A stretch of DNA of 64,000 nucleotides from Chitinimonas koreensis (GTDB taxonomy: Bacteria; Pseudomonadota; Gammaproteobacteria; Burkholderiales; Chitinimonadaceae). The stretch is taken from NCBI RefSeq assembly GCF_014353015.1, contig NZ_CP060704.1, positions 4,799,001 through 4,863,000 on the forward strand. Direction: 5' to 3'. Below are positions 25,107 through 37,615 of the stretch, piece after piece (position 1 is the stretch's first letter; each line of letters begins with the position of its first letter). Made by a program: the position numbers and the translations under genes. Below the pieces are notes generated by a model that was not told where the DNA came from, searched no databases, and saw only the letters and a list, made by a program, of their open reading frames with translations.

Positions 25107-26522
25107 CTACCAGACGCCCAGATAGGCCAGCATGCCCTCGGCCGCCTGGCGGCCTTCGAACACCGCGCGCACCACCAGGTCGGCGCCGCGCACCTGGTCG
25201 CCGCCGGCGAACACCTTGGGATTGCTGGTCTGGTGCTTGAAGTCCTGCCGCTCCGGCGCCAGCGTGCGGCCGCGCTCGTCGGTGCGGATCGCGTTGGCCT
25301 CGAACCACGCTTCGGGCCGGACCTGGAAGCCGAAGGCGACGATCACGTGATCGCACTCGATCGTCTCCTCCGAGCCCTCGACCACCACCGGCGCACGGCG
25401 GCCCTTGGCGTCGGGCTCGCCGAGCCGGGTGGTGACCAGCTTGACGCCGAGCTTGCCGCCGGCCAGCGACGCGATGCCGACCGGCTGGCGGTTCCACAGG
25501 AACTCGACGCCCTCCTCCTTGGCATTGGCCACCTCGCGCTTGGAGCCCGGCATATTGGCCTCGTCGCGGCGGTAGGCGCAGATCACCTTGTCGGCGCCCT
25601 GGCGGATGCTGGTGCGGTTGCAGTCCATCGCGGTATCGCCGCCGCCGAGCACCACCACCCGCTTGCCGGCCATGCTCTGGTGCGGCTCGCCCTCAGGCAG
25701 GGTTTCCATGCGGTGGCGGATGTTGTTGACCAGGAAGGGCAGCGCCTCGATCACGCCGGGCAGGTCCTCGCCGGGGAAGCCGCCCTTGAGGTACTGGTAG
25801 GCGCCCATGCCCATGAACACCGCGTCGTAGTCGGCCAGCAGCGACTCGAACTCGACGTCGCGGCCGATCTCGGTATTGAGGCGGAACTCGACGCCCATTT
25901 CCTCGAGGATGCTGCGGCGGCGCCGCACGATGTCCTTCTCGAGCTTGAACTCGGGGATGCCGAAGGTCAGCAGGCCGCCGATCTCCTCGTAGCGGTCGAA
26001 CACCACCGGCTTGACGCCGTTACGCACCAGCACGTCGGCACAGGCGAGGCCGGCCGGGCCGGCGCCGATCACGGCGACCTTCTTGTCGGTCTTCACCACG
26101 TTCGACATATCGGGCCGCCAGCCCTGCTTGTAGGCCTCGTCGGTGATGTACTTCTCGACCGAGCCGATGGTGACCGCGCCGAAGCCGCCCTGGTTCAGCG
26201 TGCAGGCGCCTTCGCACAGCCGGTCCTGCGGGCAGACGCGGCCGCAGATCTCGGGCAGCGAGTTGGTCTTGTGGCTCAGCTCGGCCGCCTCGAACAACTT
26301 GCCTTCCTGCACCAGCTTGAGCCAGTTCGGGATGTAGTTGTGGACCGGGCATTCCCATTCGCAATAGGGATTGCCGCAACTGAGGCAGCGGCCGGCCTGG
26401 TCGGCCGCGTCGCTCTTGGCGAGCGGCGCGTAGATCTCGATGAAGCGGCTACGGCGGAACTCCGACTCGAACTTCTGGCCGGGATCGCGCGGCAGGTTCA
26501 GGAACTTGAATACGTCGCCCAT
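25107..26522 (-). CDS. gltD: Glutamate synthase small subunit (NADPH-GOGAT beta)
   Basis: 471 residues, family length. It takes electrons from NADPH and passes them to GltB. The N-terminal 4Fe-4S region is seen in RCLSCGNPYCEWECPVHN and ICGRVCPQDRLCEGAC; the FAD Rossmann motif is VIGAGPAGLACAD; the NADPH motif is VVVLGGGDTAMD. It lies downstream of gltB on the same strand, but the gap of 136 bases contains a nested inverted repeat, unlike the tight spacing common for gltBD. Confidence 0.97.
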   Translation of the reverse strand: MGDVFKFLNLPRDPGQKFESEFRRSRFIEIYAPLAKSDAADQAGRCLSCGNPYCEWECPVHNYIPNWLKLVQEGKLFEAAELSHKTNSLPEICGRVCPQDRLCEGACTLNQGGFGAVTIGSVEKYITDEAYKQGWRPDMSNVVKTDKKVAVIGAGPAGLACADVLVRNGVKPVVFDRYEEIGGLLTFGIPEFKLEKDIVRRRRSILEEMGVEFRLNTEIGRDVEFESLLADYDAVFMGMGAYQYLKGGFPGEDLPGVIEALPFLVNNIRHRMETLPEGEPHQSMAGKRVVVLGGGDTAMDCNRTSIRQGADKVICAYRRDEANMPGSKREVANAKEEGVEFLWNRQPVGIASLAGGKLGVKLVTTRLGEPDAKGRRAPVVVEGSEETIECDHVIVAFGFQVRPEAWFEANAIRTDERGRTLAPERQDFKHQTSNPKVFAGGDQVRGADLVVRAVFEGRQAAEGMLAYLGVW

Positions 26523-26539
26523 GCTGGGCTCCTTGCGAG

Positions 26540-26658
26540 GTGTTAGGCGTGAGGGGTGAGGGGTAAAACCCCGCGCCGCTCACGCTTCAGCTTGATCTCT
26601 CATCGGCGTGGGATCGAAGAGCGGGTTTTCCACCTCACTCCTCACCCCTCACGCCTCA

Positions 26659-26660
<2 letters not shown>
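26540..26660. repeat. Nested inverted repeat, family F, between gltB and gltD
   Basis: Outer arms TTAGGCGTGAGGGGTGAGG and CCTCACCCCTCACGCCTCA, inner arms AAAACCCCGC and GCGGGTTTT. The right end is next to the gltB stop. The outer arms recur around the gtsC-ATPase spacer at 47285-47482. Confidence 0.8.
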
Positions 26661-31113
<4,453 letters not shown>

Positions 31114-31363
31114 TGCGATTACCCGTGTACGTGCGAGACGGCGTTCGGCGTGTAGGCCGCTTGTGGCGGCGGCATGTCGACGCGGCCCCTTTTTCTGGGG
31201 AGAGTGGCGCTCGGTTCCGGCCGGCGTGGGGACACGCGGGGCGTTGCAGCCGGCCTGGCGAGGGTCGCTCGTGCGGGGCGGCGTGTATCGCGCGGGTGTC
31301 GCGACACGGGAAGGCAACTGCGGGAGGGATGGCGGAAACAGCCGTCCAAGCGCTTCGAAAACA

Positions 31364-31419
31364 AAGCCTGCTGACCCTCAGGGGCGGTTTGCGCACACCC
31401 TCGGGTTTTCAGCAGGCTT
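31364..31419 (-). promoter_or_regulatory. Leader hairpin of gltBD mRNA
   Basis: AAGCCTGCTGA and TCAGCAGGCTT form an 11-bp perfect stem enclosing 34 bases, at or near the 5' end of the predicted transcript. About 250 bases without a gene separate it from gltB. A role in attenuation or mRNA stability is possible. Confidence 0.45.
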
Positions 31420-31424
31420 GATCG

Positions 31425-31454
31425 ATTCTAGCGGAGCGAAGCGTCGCGACGCAA
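31425..31454 (-). promoter_or_regulatory. Predicted gltB promoter (-35 TTGCGT, 18 bp, -10 TAGAAT)
   Basis: Read on the minus strand. It lies next to the most AT-rich stretch of the window (31470-31530), which could hold activator sites. A second TTGACA hexamer is found at 31508-31513 without a good partner. Confidence 0.45.
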
Positions 31455-31644
31455 TCGTTTTGTGCGGCGCAAGAACCATTAAAAATCAATGACTTGATCA
31501 CTTATGACTGTCAAAGATTTTCAACAGGGTGACAGATTATTACGGAATCGCGACGTGGCCGACTACATACGGCACAGCGGCCGGCCGGGCGACGGCAAGC
31601 GACGACGCGAACCATCGGGCATCCCAACCGGCCGCGGCTTTTGG

Positions 31645-31712
31645 CAGGAGCGGCTTCAGCCGCGATCGGCGGCGGCAGCGCCGGACCCATTCGCGGCTGA
31701 AGCCGCTCCTGC
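31645..31712. repeat. REP pair, family B
   Basis: CAGGAGCGGCTTCAGCCGCGA and its inverted copy around a 27-base loop. The remainder of the region between gltB and the AEC transporter holds only the leader, the promoter and this pair. Confidence 0.85.
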
Positions 31713-31782
31713 AAGGTGCATCACGCATCCACCGGCTGCGGACGAACATCGCCGGCCAGCACGTGCGACGAAGGCCCGTCTC

Positions 31783-32661
31783 CTAGGCGCCGAAGCTCAG
31801 CGCCAGCCCGATCGGCACGAAGACCAGGCTGGCGATATTGCCCAGCAGCACGATCGACGCCACCTTGTCGGGCTCCTGGCCGTGGCGCTCGGCGATCAGG
31901 AAGTTGAGCACCGCCGGCGGCAGGCTGGCGTAGACGAACAGCTGCGCCCGCTCGTTCGGCGCCAGCGGCAGCACCGCGACCGCGACGAAGGCCAGCGCGA
32001 TGCCGGCCAACGGGCACAGCAGCGCGCCGGCCACGCCGATGCGCCAGCCGGCCAGGTTGACGTCGAGCATGCGCGCGCCGAGCGAGAACAGCATCAGCGG
32101 GATCGCCGCGTCGCCGAGCAGCTTGAGCGGCAGCGCCAGCCACTCGGGCAGCGCGACGCCGGCCAGGTTGCAGCCGATGCCGGCCAGCGAGGCGACGATC
32201 ATCGGGCTCTTCAGCACGCCCAGCAGCGAGGCCGAGTGATTGACCAGCCGGGCACCGAGCGTGAAGTGCAGCAGGTTGGTCGCCACGAACAGCGCCACCG
32301 CCGGCGGCAGCGCGGCCGGGCCGAAGGCCAGCACCGCCAGCGGCAGGCCCATGTTGCCGGTATTGCCGAACATCACCGGCGGCACGAAGGTGCGCGTATC
32401 CCAGCCGCGCCAGCGCGCCACCGCCCAGCCGATCAGGCCCGAGCCGAGGATCACCGCCACGGCGCCGGCGATCAGCCAGCGGTTGGCCAGCAGGTCGAAG
32501 CCGCGCGCGGTCAGCGCCGAGAACACCAAGAGCGGCGACAGCAGGTCGACCGTCAGCGTGTTCATCGCGGCGAGGTCGGGCCGGTGGCGGCGCGCGTACA
32601 GGTAGCCGATCAGCACGATCAGCAGCACCGGCGTGACGATGGCGAGGATGCGCAGCAGCAT
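31783..32661 (-). CDS. AEC family transporter (auxin efflux carrier-like permease)
   Basis: 292 residues with ten predicted transmembrane helices. The family hallmark is the N-terminal LLIVLIGYLYARR and the central GNTGNMGLPLAVLAFG block with its helix-breaking Pro/Gly. Members carry organic anions such as malonate or malate; substrate here not known. ATG start. It is 13 bases downstream of hemF, so the two are likely co-transcribed. Confidence 0.9.
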   Translation of the reverse strand: MLLRILAIVTPVLLIVLIGYLYARRHRPDLAAMNTLTVDLLSPLLVFSALTARGFDLLANRWLIAGAVAVILGSGLIGWAVARWRGWDTRTFVPPVMFGNTGNMGLPLAVLAFGPAALPPAVALFVATNLLHFTLGARLVNHSASLLGVLKSPMIVASLAGIGCNLAGVALPEWLALPLKLLGDAAIPLMLFSLGARMLDVNLAGWRIGVAGALLCPLAGIALAFVAVAVLPLAPNERAQLFVYASLPPAVLNFLIAERHGQEPDKVASIVLLGNIASLVFVPIGLALSFGA

Positions 32662-32674
32662 GGGGCGGGTCCGG

Positions 32675-33712
32675 CTATCGGGCGGCCTGGCCGAGCCAGT
32701 CGCGGCCGACCAGGAAGTCGCTCAGCAGCGCGGCCTCGGCGCTGCCGGGCTCGGGCCGGTAGTCGTAGCGCCAGTTCACGATCGGCGGCAGCGACATCAG
32801 GATCGATTCGGTGCGGCCGCCCGACTGCAGGCCGAACAGCGTGCCGCGGTCCCACACCAGGTTGAATTCGACGTAGCGGCCGCGGCGGTAGGCCTGCCAG
32901 TCGCGCTGCGCCTCGCCGTAGGCCATGCCGCGGCGACGCTCGACGATGGGCAGGTAGGCCGGCAGGAAGGCGTCGCCGACCGCGCGGACCATGGCGAAGC
33001 TGTCCTCGGCGCCGAGCTCGCAGAAGTCGTCGAAGAAGATGCCGCCGACGCCGCGCGGCTCGTTGCGGTGCTTGAGGAAGAAATACTCGTCGCACCAGCG
33101 CTTGAAGCGCGGGTACTTGTCGGCGCCGGCCGGCGCCAGCGCGTCGCTGCAGGCGCGATGGAAATGCACCGCGTCGTCCTCGAAGCCGTAGTACGGCGTC
33201 AGGTCCATCCCGCCGCCGAACCACACCACGTCGTCACTGCCGCTTCGCGGCACCTCCCCTGCGGACTCACCCCTTCCCCGGCCCTCTTCCCCGGTTGGGG
33301 AAGAGGGGGCCTCCCCTGCAGGCAAGGGGCGCGTGCCGGCTTCGCCAATATTCGATGCTGCATCGGGCCGGACAAAGGCACGGAACATCCGCACGTTCAT
33401 GTGCACCGTCGGCACGTAGGGATTGCGCGGGTGGAACACCAGCGACACGCCCATCGCCTCCCAGGCGCGGCCGGCCAGCTCGGGCCGGTGGGCGCTGGCC
33501 GAAGGCGGCAGCTGGTCGCCCATCACGTGGCTGAAGCCGACGCCGCCGCGCTCGAGCAGCTCGCCGCCTTCGATGATGCGGGTGATGCCGCCGCCGCCGG
33601 CCGGCCGCTGCCATTCGTCGCGGCGGAACCGGCCGCCGTCGGCGGCCTCGAGGGCGGCCACGATGCGGGCCTGCAGGTCGAGGAAATAGGCTTTGATCGG
33701 TTCGGTATGCAT
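32675..33712 (-). CDS. hemF: Oxygen-dependent coproporphyrinogen III oxidase with in-frame insertion
   Basis: 345 residues from ATG at MHTEPIKAYFLDLQ; the frame upstream is rejected by comparison with the family. It decarboxylates coproporphyrinogen III in heme synthesis. Conserved blocks: GVSLVFHPRNPYVPTVHMNVR, VVWFGGGMDLTPYYGFEDD, RFKRWCDEYFFLKHRNE, GIFFDDF and YVEFNLVWDRGTLFGLQSG. The protein is about 40-45 residues longer than E. coli HemF (299). The excess is one block, about residues 119-157, rich in Gly, Glu, Pro and Arg and encoded by a palindromic repeat, placed between NVRMFRAF and VVWFGGG. Reading frame and all family motifs are kept, so the enzyme is probably active. Confidence 0.95.
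   Translation of the reverse strand: MHTEPIKAYFLDLQARIVAALEAADGGRFRRDEWQRPAGGGGITRIIEGGELLERGGVGFSHVMGDQLPPSASAHRPELAGRAWEAMGVSLVFHPRNPYVPTVHMNVRMFRAFVRPDAASNIGEAGTRPLPAGEAPSSPTGEEGRGRGESAGEVPRSGSDDVVWFGGGMDLTPYYGFEDDAVHFHRACSDALAPAGADKYPRFKRWCDEYFFLKHRNEPRGVGGIFFDDFCELGAEDSFAMVRAVGDAFLPAYLPIVERRRGMAYGEAQRDWQAYRRGRYVEFNLVWDRGTLFGLQSGGRTESILMSLPPIVNWRYDYRPEPGSAEAALLSDFLVGRDWLGQAAR
33242..33358. repeat. Palindromic repeat inserted in frame within hemF
   Basis: Centre is an 11-bp perfect stem CCCTCTTCCCC-GGTT-GGGGAAGAGGG, flanked by CCTCCCCTGC segments on both sides and CAAGGGGCG at the end. It resembles the CTCCCC/GGGGAG elements found between genes at 39578, 47314 and 52558. Its length is compatible with the reading frame. 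Confidence 0.7.
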
Positions 33713-33825
33713 GGACTGGACGCAGGAAATGGACGGGCAGGTCGAGGCGGCGATTGAAAATGCCGGCGGCATCATGGATAAAGCATTACGCCATCCGACC
33801 GGGTGGTTCGACCAAGGGGAGTGTC

Positions 33826-34158
33826 ATGTCGAATCTGATTCAACTGGCGATCATTGTCGCCGTCATCGCCGGCTTGTGGAAAGTGTTCGAGAAGGCCGGC
33901 AAGCCCGGCTGGGCGGCGCTGATCCCGATCTACAACCTGATCGTGCTGCTGCAGATCGCCGGCAAGCCGATCTGGTGGATCGTGCTGTGCCTGATCCCGC
34001 TGGTGAACATCGTGATCGCCTTCATCGTCGGCATCGAGATCGCCAAGCGCTTCGGCCAGAGTGCGCTGTTCGGCGTCGGCCTGACGCTGCTGGGCTTCAT
34101 CTTCTACCCGATCCTGGGCTTCGGCGACGCGCGCTACCAGGGCACGGCCGGCGAATAA
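33826..34158 (+). CDS. DUF5684 small membrane protein
   Basis: 110 residues from ATG at MSNLIQLAIIVAVIAGL with AGGGGA upstream. Three to four hydrophobic segments and the signature KPGWAALIPIYNLIVLLQIAGKPIWWIVLCLIPLVNI, then RFGQSALFGVGLTLLGFIFYPILGFGDARY, identify the DUF5684 family. Role unknown; some relatives are fused to signal-peptidase-like proteins. It is divergent from hemF and has its own terminator. Confidence 0.85.
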   Translation: MSNLIQLAIIVAVIAGLWKVFEKAGKPGWAALIPIYNLIVLLQIAGKPIWWIVLCLIPLVNIVIAFIVGIEIAKRFGQSALFGVGLTLLGFIFYPILGFGDARYQGTAGE

Positions 34159-34180
34159 GCCGCAAAGCCCCGACGCGAAC

Positions 34181-34206
34181 AGGCCCGGGCGACGCCGCCC
34201 GGGCCT
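34181..34206. terminator. Terminator after the DUF5684 gene
   Basis: Stem GGCCCGGGC and GCCCGGGCC with a short loop, followed by TTGT. It may act in both directions, since the next gene is convergent. Confidence 0.7.
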
Positions 34207-34220
34207 TGTCGTATCGCGGG

Positions 34221-34700
34221 TCAGCCGGCCGGCAGGCGACGGCCCGGATGGCGGTAGCGCACGTCGGCGCAGCCTTCCTCGTTGCCGCGGCCATCGGTCC
34301 ACTCGACCGCGGCGAAGCCCTGCCGTTCGTAGAAACGCCGCGCCGGCCCGTTACCGGCGAAGCACCACAGCTGGCGCGGCCGGCCGTCGGCCAGCGCGCA
34401 ATCCAGCAGCGCAGCGCCGATGCCCTGGCCGCGCGCGGCGGGCGCGAGGTAGAGGTGGTCGATCCAGCCGGCGTCGAAGGCGACGAAGCCCAGCAGCACG
34501 CCGGCCGCGTCGCGCGCCAGCCGGAACTGGTGGCTGGCGGCCAGCCCGGCGAAGAAGGCCGCCGTGTCGTCGAGGCCGTGCAGCACCGGCAACCAGGGCA
34601 TGGCCGCGCGGCGGCTGGCGTCGAACAGCGCGGCGATCTCGCCGAACGCCCATCCGTCGCCGGTCTCGAGCGGCCGCGGCGTGCAGCCGGCCTCAGCCAA
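34221..34700 (-). CDS. GNAT family N-acetyltransferase (downstream of panC)
   Basis: 159 residues. The acetyl-CoA loop is seen in LAPAARGQGIGAALLD (Q/R-x-x-G-x-G/A), followed by LWCFAGNGPARRFYERQGF, the classical C-terminal GNAT motif. The start is taken as TTG, overlapping the panC stop by eight bases; no in-frame ATG is near, so the exact start is uncertain. The target is unknown. It is the last gene of the panB cluster. Confidence 0.8.
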   Translation of the reverse strand: MAEAGCTPRPLETGDGWAFGEIAALFDASRRAAMPWLPVLHGLDDTAAFFAGLAASHQFRLARDAAGVLLGFVAFDAGWIDHLYLAPAARGQGIGAALLDCALADGRPRQLWCFAGNGPARRFYERQGFAAVEWTDGRGNEEGCADVRYRHPGRRLPAG

Positions 34701-35529
34701 GATCCACTTCGAGGTTGTCGATCAGCCGCGGCTTGCCCAGCCGCGCCGCGGCCAGCACCACCATGCGGCGATCGCCGGCGCGCGCATGCTCGAGCCGGTC
34801 CTGGTCGCGGATCTCGACGTAGTCGACGCGCCAGCCATGGTTCTCCAGGTCGGCCCGCGCGGTCTCGGTCAGCTTGACGAAATCGGTCTCGCCGCCTTCG
34901 AGCGCGGCCTTGATCGCGTTCAGGTTGCGGTACAGCCGCGGCGCCTCGGCGCGCTCCTCCGCCGTCAGGTAGCCGTTGCGCGAGGACAGCGCCAGGCCGT
35001 CGTCGGCACGGCCGGTGTCGACCGGCACGATCTCGATCGGCATGTCGAGGTCAGCCACCATGCCCTCGATCACCTTGAGCTGCTGGTAGTCCTTCTTGCC
35101 GAACATCGCCGCATCGGGCTGGACGATGTTGAACAGCTTGGTCACCACCGTGGCCACGCCGCGGAAGTGGCCGGGCCGGAACTGGCCGCACAGCTCGTTC
35201 TGGATCGCCGGCGGCTCGACCTTGTACTGCTGCTCGACGCGCGGGTAGAGCTGGTCGACGGTCGGGTGGAACAGCGCGTCGACGCCGGCGGCGACCAGCT
35301 TGTCGCAATCGGCCTCGAAGGTGCGCGGATAGGTATTGAAATCCTCGCCCTGGCCGAACTGCAGCGGGTTGACGAAGATCGACACCACCACCTTGCCGCC
35401 GCGCGCCTTGGCGGCGCGGCACAGCGAGATATGGCCCTCGTGCAGGTTGCCCATGGTCGGGACGAAGGCGACGAAGCCGGCCGTCTTGCGCCAGGCGCGC
35501 AGCTCGGCGACGGTATTGAAGATGTGCAT
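34693..35529 (-). CDS. panC: Pantothenate synthetase
   Basis: 278 residues. ATP-dependent ligation of pantoate and beta-alanine. Active-site stretches: VPTMGNLHEGHISL (HxGH-type nucleotide motif), VVSIFVNPLQFG, FGKKDYQQL and the KMSKS-like DGLALSSRNGYL. The ATG at MHIFNTVAELRAWR is standard. An acetyltransferase gene separates it from panB. Confidence 0.97.
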   Translation of the reverse strand: MHIFNTVAELRAWRKTAGFVAFVPTMGNLHEGHISLCRAAKARGGKVVVSIFVNPLQFGQGEDFNTYPRTFEADCDKLVAAGVDALFHPTVDQLYPRVEQQYKVEPPAIQNELCGQFRPGHFRGVATVVTKLFNIVQPDAAMFGKKDYQQLKVIEGMVADLDMPIEIVPVDTGRADDGLALSSRNGYLTAEERAEAPRLYRNLNAIKAALEGGETDFVKLTETARADLENHGWRVDYVEIRDQDRLEHARAGDRRMVVLAAARLGKPRLIDNLEVDLG

Positions 35530-35538
35530 GGCGGAATC

Positions 35539-36081
35539 CTATCGGGTCGGATGCGGGACGGGCGCGGGCAGCGGCATGCGCAACCTGAGCGCGGCGTGGC
35601 GCCGGCCGGCGAATTCGCGCGGCTCGCCGGCCTCGTCCGCAATGGTAAAGCCGAGCCGCTGCGCCAGGGCGATGGCGGCGCGGTTGGCGGCCAGGGTATC
35701 GGCCACCAGCTCGCGGCAGCCGAGACGGGCGGCAAAATCGAACAGCGCCTGCGCAGCTTCGGCGGCATAGCCGTGGCCCCACCAGGCCTCGCCCAGCTCG
35801 CAGCCGAACGACATGCGGCCCGGCTCGACCGTACGGATGCCGCAGGAGCCGAGCAGCGTGCCGTCGTCGCGCCGCGTGACGGCCAGTTGCCAGTGGCAGC
35901 GCGGCACGGCCGCCTGCTGCTCGACGAACAGCGCGAGCAGCCGGTGGCTGAACGCTTCGCGGGTCTCCTCGGCCGGGTAGAGCCGGCCGAACTCCGCGCC
36001 CTGGCGCAGCGCCGCGTAGGCTGCCGCGTCGGCGGCGACGAAGTCGCGCAGCGCCAGGCGTTCGGTGAACAGCGGCAGCAT
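35539..36081 (-). CDS. GNAT family N-acetyltransferase between panB and panC
   Basis: 180 residues, ATG at MLPLFTERLALRDFVAADAAAY. RimJ/RimL-like layout: N-terminal TERLALRDF, central GCELGEAWWGHGYAAEAAQALFDFA (acetyl-CoA loop) and LAANRAAIALAQRLGFT. Substrates of this branch include ribosomal-protein N-termini and small amines; not decidable here. It starts two bases after the panB stop and ends ten bases before panC, so it is a true member of the operon. Confidence 0.88.
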   Translation of the reverse strand: MLPLFTERLALRDFVAADAAAYAALRQGAEFGRLYPAEETREAFSHRLLALFVEQQAAVPRCHWQLAVTRRDDGTLLGSCGIRTVEPGRMSFGCELGEAWWGHGYAAEAAQALFDFAARLGCRELVADTLAANRAAIALAQRLGFTIADEAGEPREFAGRRHAALRLRMPLPAPVPHPTR

Positions 36082-36083
36082 GC

Positions 36084-36875
36084 TCAGAAGCTGTGCTCGG
36101 GCGTCGGGAAGCTGCGCGCCTTGACCGCCTGCACATAGCTCTCGATCGCGCCCTGGATGCTGGCTGCGCCCTGCATGAAGTTCTTCACGAAGCGCGCCTT
36201 CTTGCCCGGGTAGACGCCGAGCATGTCGTACACCACCAGCACCTGGCCGTCGACGTCGAGGCCGGCGCCGATGCCGATGGTCGGCACCGTGAGACTCTCG
36301 GTGATGTCGCGCGCCAGCGTGGCCGGCACCATCTCCATCAGCACCAGCGCGGCGCCGGCGGCCTCGAGCGCGAGCGCGTCGCGACGCAGCTTGTCGGCGC
36401 CGTCCTCGCTCTTGCCCTGCACCTTGAAGCCGCCGAACACGTGCACCGACTGCGGCGTGAGGCCGATATGGGCGCACACCGGGATGCCGCGCTCGACCAG
36501 GAAGGACACCGTGTCGGCCATGAAGGCGCCGCCCTCGAGCTTGACCATCTCGGCGCCGGCCGCCATCAGCCGGGCCGAGGCCTCGAAGGCCTGCTGCGGG
36601 CTCTGCTGGTAGGCGCCGAACGGCAGGTCGGCCAGCACCATGGCCTGCTTGGCCTGCCGCGCCACGCAGCGGGTGTGGTAGACCATCTGGTCGAGCGTGA
36701 CCGGCAGCGTCGAGCTCTCGCCCTGGATGACCATGCCGGCCGAATCGCCGACCAGCAGGACGTCCACGCCGGCATCGGCCATCAGGCTGGCGAAGCTCGC
36801 GTCGTAGCAGGTCAGCATGGCGATCTTCTGGCCGTCCTGCTTGAGCTTCTGGAGGGTGGAGACAGTGATTTTCAT
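36084..36875 (-). CDS. panB: 3-methyl-2-oxobutanoate hydroxymethyltransferase
   Basis: 263 residues from ATG at MKITVSTLQKLKQDGQ. First step of pantothenate synthesis. Conserved blocks: MLTCYDASFASLMADAGVDVLLVGDSAGMV (metal-binding Asp), VKLEGGAF, HIGLTPQSVHVFGGFKVQGK and the catalytic Glu region LVLMEMVP, plus TIGIGAG. It starts the panB-GNAT-panC-GNAT operon. The spacer upstream is 740 bases of repeats. Confidence 0.97.
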   Translation of the reverse strand: MKITVSTLQKLKQDGQKIAMLTCYDASFASLMADAGVDVLLVGDSAGMVIQGESSTLPVTLDQMVYHTRCVARQAKQAMVLADLPFGAYQQSPQQAFEASARLMAAGAEMVKLEGGAFMADTVSFLVERGIPVCAHIGLTPQSVHVFGGFKVQGKSEDGADKLRRDALALEAAGAALVLMEMVPATLARDITESLTVPTIGIGAGLDVDGQVLVVYDMLGVYPGKKARFVKNFMQGAASIQGAIESYVQAVKARSFPTPEHSF

Positions 36876-37102
36876 GGCGGGGGTCCGTTCTGCCTGCGCC
36901 TGCCGGCGGCCAGCGGCGGATCGCACCGGCACGGCCTCGGAAGGAACAAGTCGAGCGCTTGCTTTGTTGTGGGAAGTGGGCGAAGGATGCGCGCATCCGC
37001 GCACGGGATCAACCGTACCGGCAGCCGGCGGACCACTGCCGCTCCGACGCGGCGCAACGATAGCCCAAACCCGGCGCCGCGCTCAACCGGGGAGGCGCGT
37101 CC

Positions 37103-37133
37103 GTCGGGCTTCGCTGCGCTCGGGCCAAGCTAC
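37103..37133. repeat. Single REP-like hairpin, family H (GTAGCTTGGCCCGAGCGCAG type)
   Basis: Read on the minus strand it has the foot GTAGC and a hairpin GGCCCGAGCGCAGCGAAGCC. Only one copy seen in the window. Confidence 0.55.
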
Positions 37134-37169
37134 GGCGCATCACCACTCGGTAGATGGGTAGACCAATCG

Positions 37170-37239
37170 GCAGAAGCAGCTTCAGCCGCGAATCGTCGGC
37201 AGCGACAGCTCGGCCATTCGCGGCTGAAGCCGCTCCTAC
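37170..37239. repeat. REP pair, family B
   Basis: GCAGAAGCAGCTTCAGCCGCG (left arm, slightly degraded) and CGCGGCTGAAGCCGCTCCTAC (right arm). Confidence 0.8.
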
Positions 37240-37303
37240 ATGTGGTCGCACTCGCGACATAAGCGCAACGCCGCGCCTGGCTGCAGAGACCACGGAGAGC
37301 TGA

Positions 37304-37420
37304 CGAGCGTCAGCGAGGCCCTCCTCGCCGCAGGCGAGGGGGAGGAAGAAATCAAGGGTCGCCGCTGTACGAGCCCCCTCGAGCCAGGAACGCCCGGCTC
37401 CGCCGGGCGCCGCACCACCG
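37304..37420 (+). repeat. Element E, copy downstream of the chemotaxis gene (distal)
   Basis: Order of parts: ACGAGCGTCAGCGAGG, CTCGCCGCAGGCGAG, GGAAGAAATCAAGGGTCGCCG, then the hairpin GCCCGGCTCCGCCGGGC. Same orientation as the next two copies. Between panB and the chemotaxis gene this region holds only repeats. Confidence 0.8.
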
Positions 37421-37463
37421 CCCATCCCATGTGTCGAAGGCCGGGACATCGTCAAAAGCGATC

Positions 37464-37580
37464 ACGAGCGTCAGCGAGGCTCCCTCGCCTCAGGCGAGGG
37501 CGGGGGAGTGGGAAGAAATCAGGGATCGCCGTTGTACGAGCCCCACGGACGACAAACGCCCGGCTTTGCCGGGCGCCGCT
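37464..37580 (+). repeat. Element E, copy downstream of the chemotaxis gene (proximal)
   Basis: ACGAGCGTCAGCGAGGCTCC, CTCGCCTCAGGCGAG, GAAATCAGGGATCGCC and GCCCGGCTTTGCCGGGC. It ends about 36 bases from the stop of the convergent-facing receptor gene, and its last hairpin may serve as that gene's terminator. Confidence 0.8.
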
Positions 37581-37615
37581 CCGCACTCCGCCCCCACACC
37601 GAAGGCCGAGCTCTC

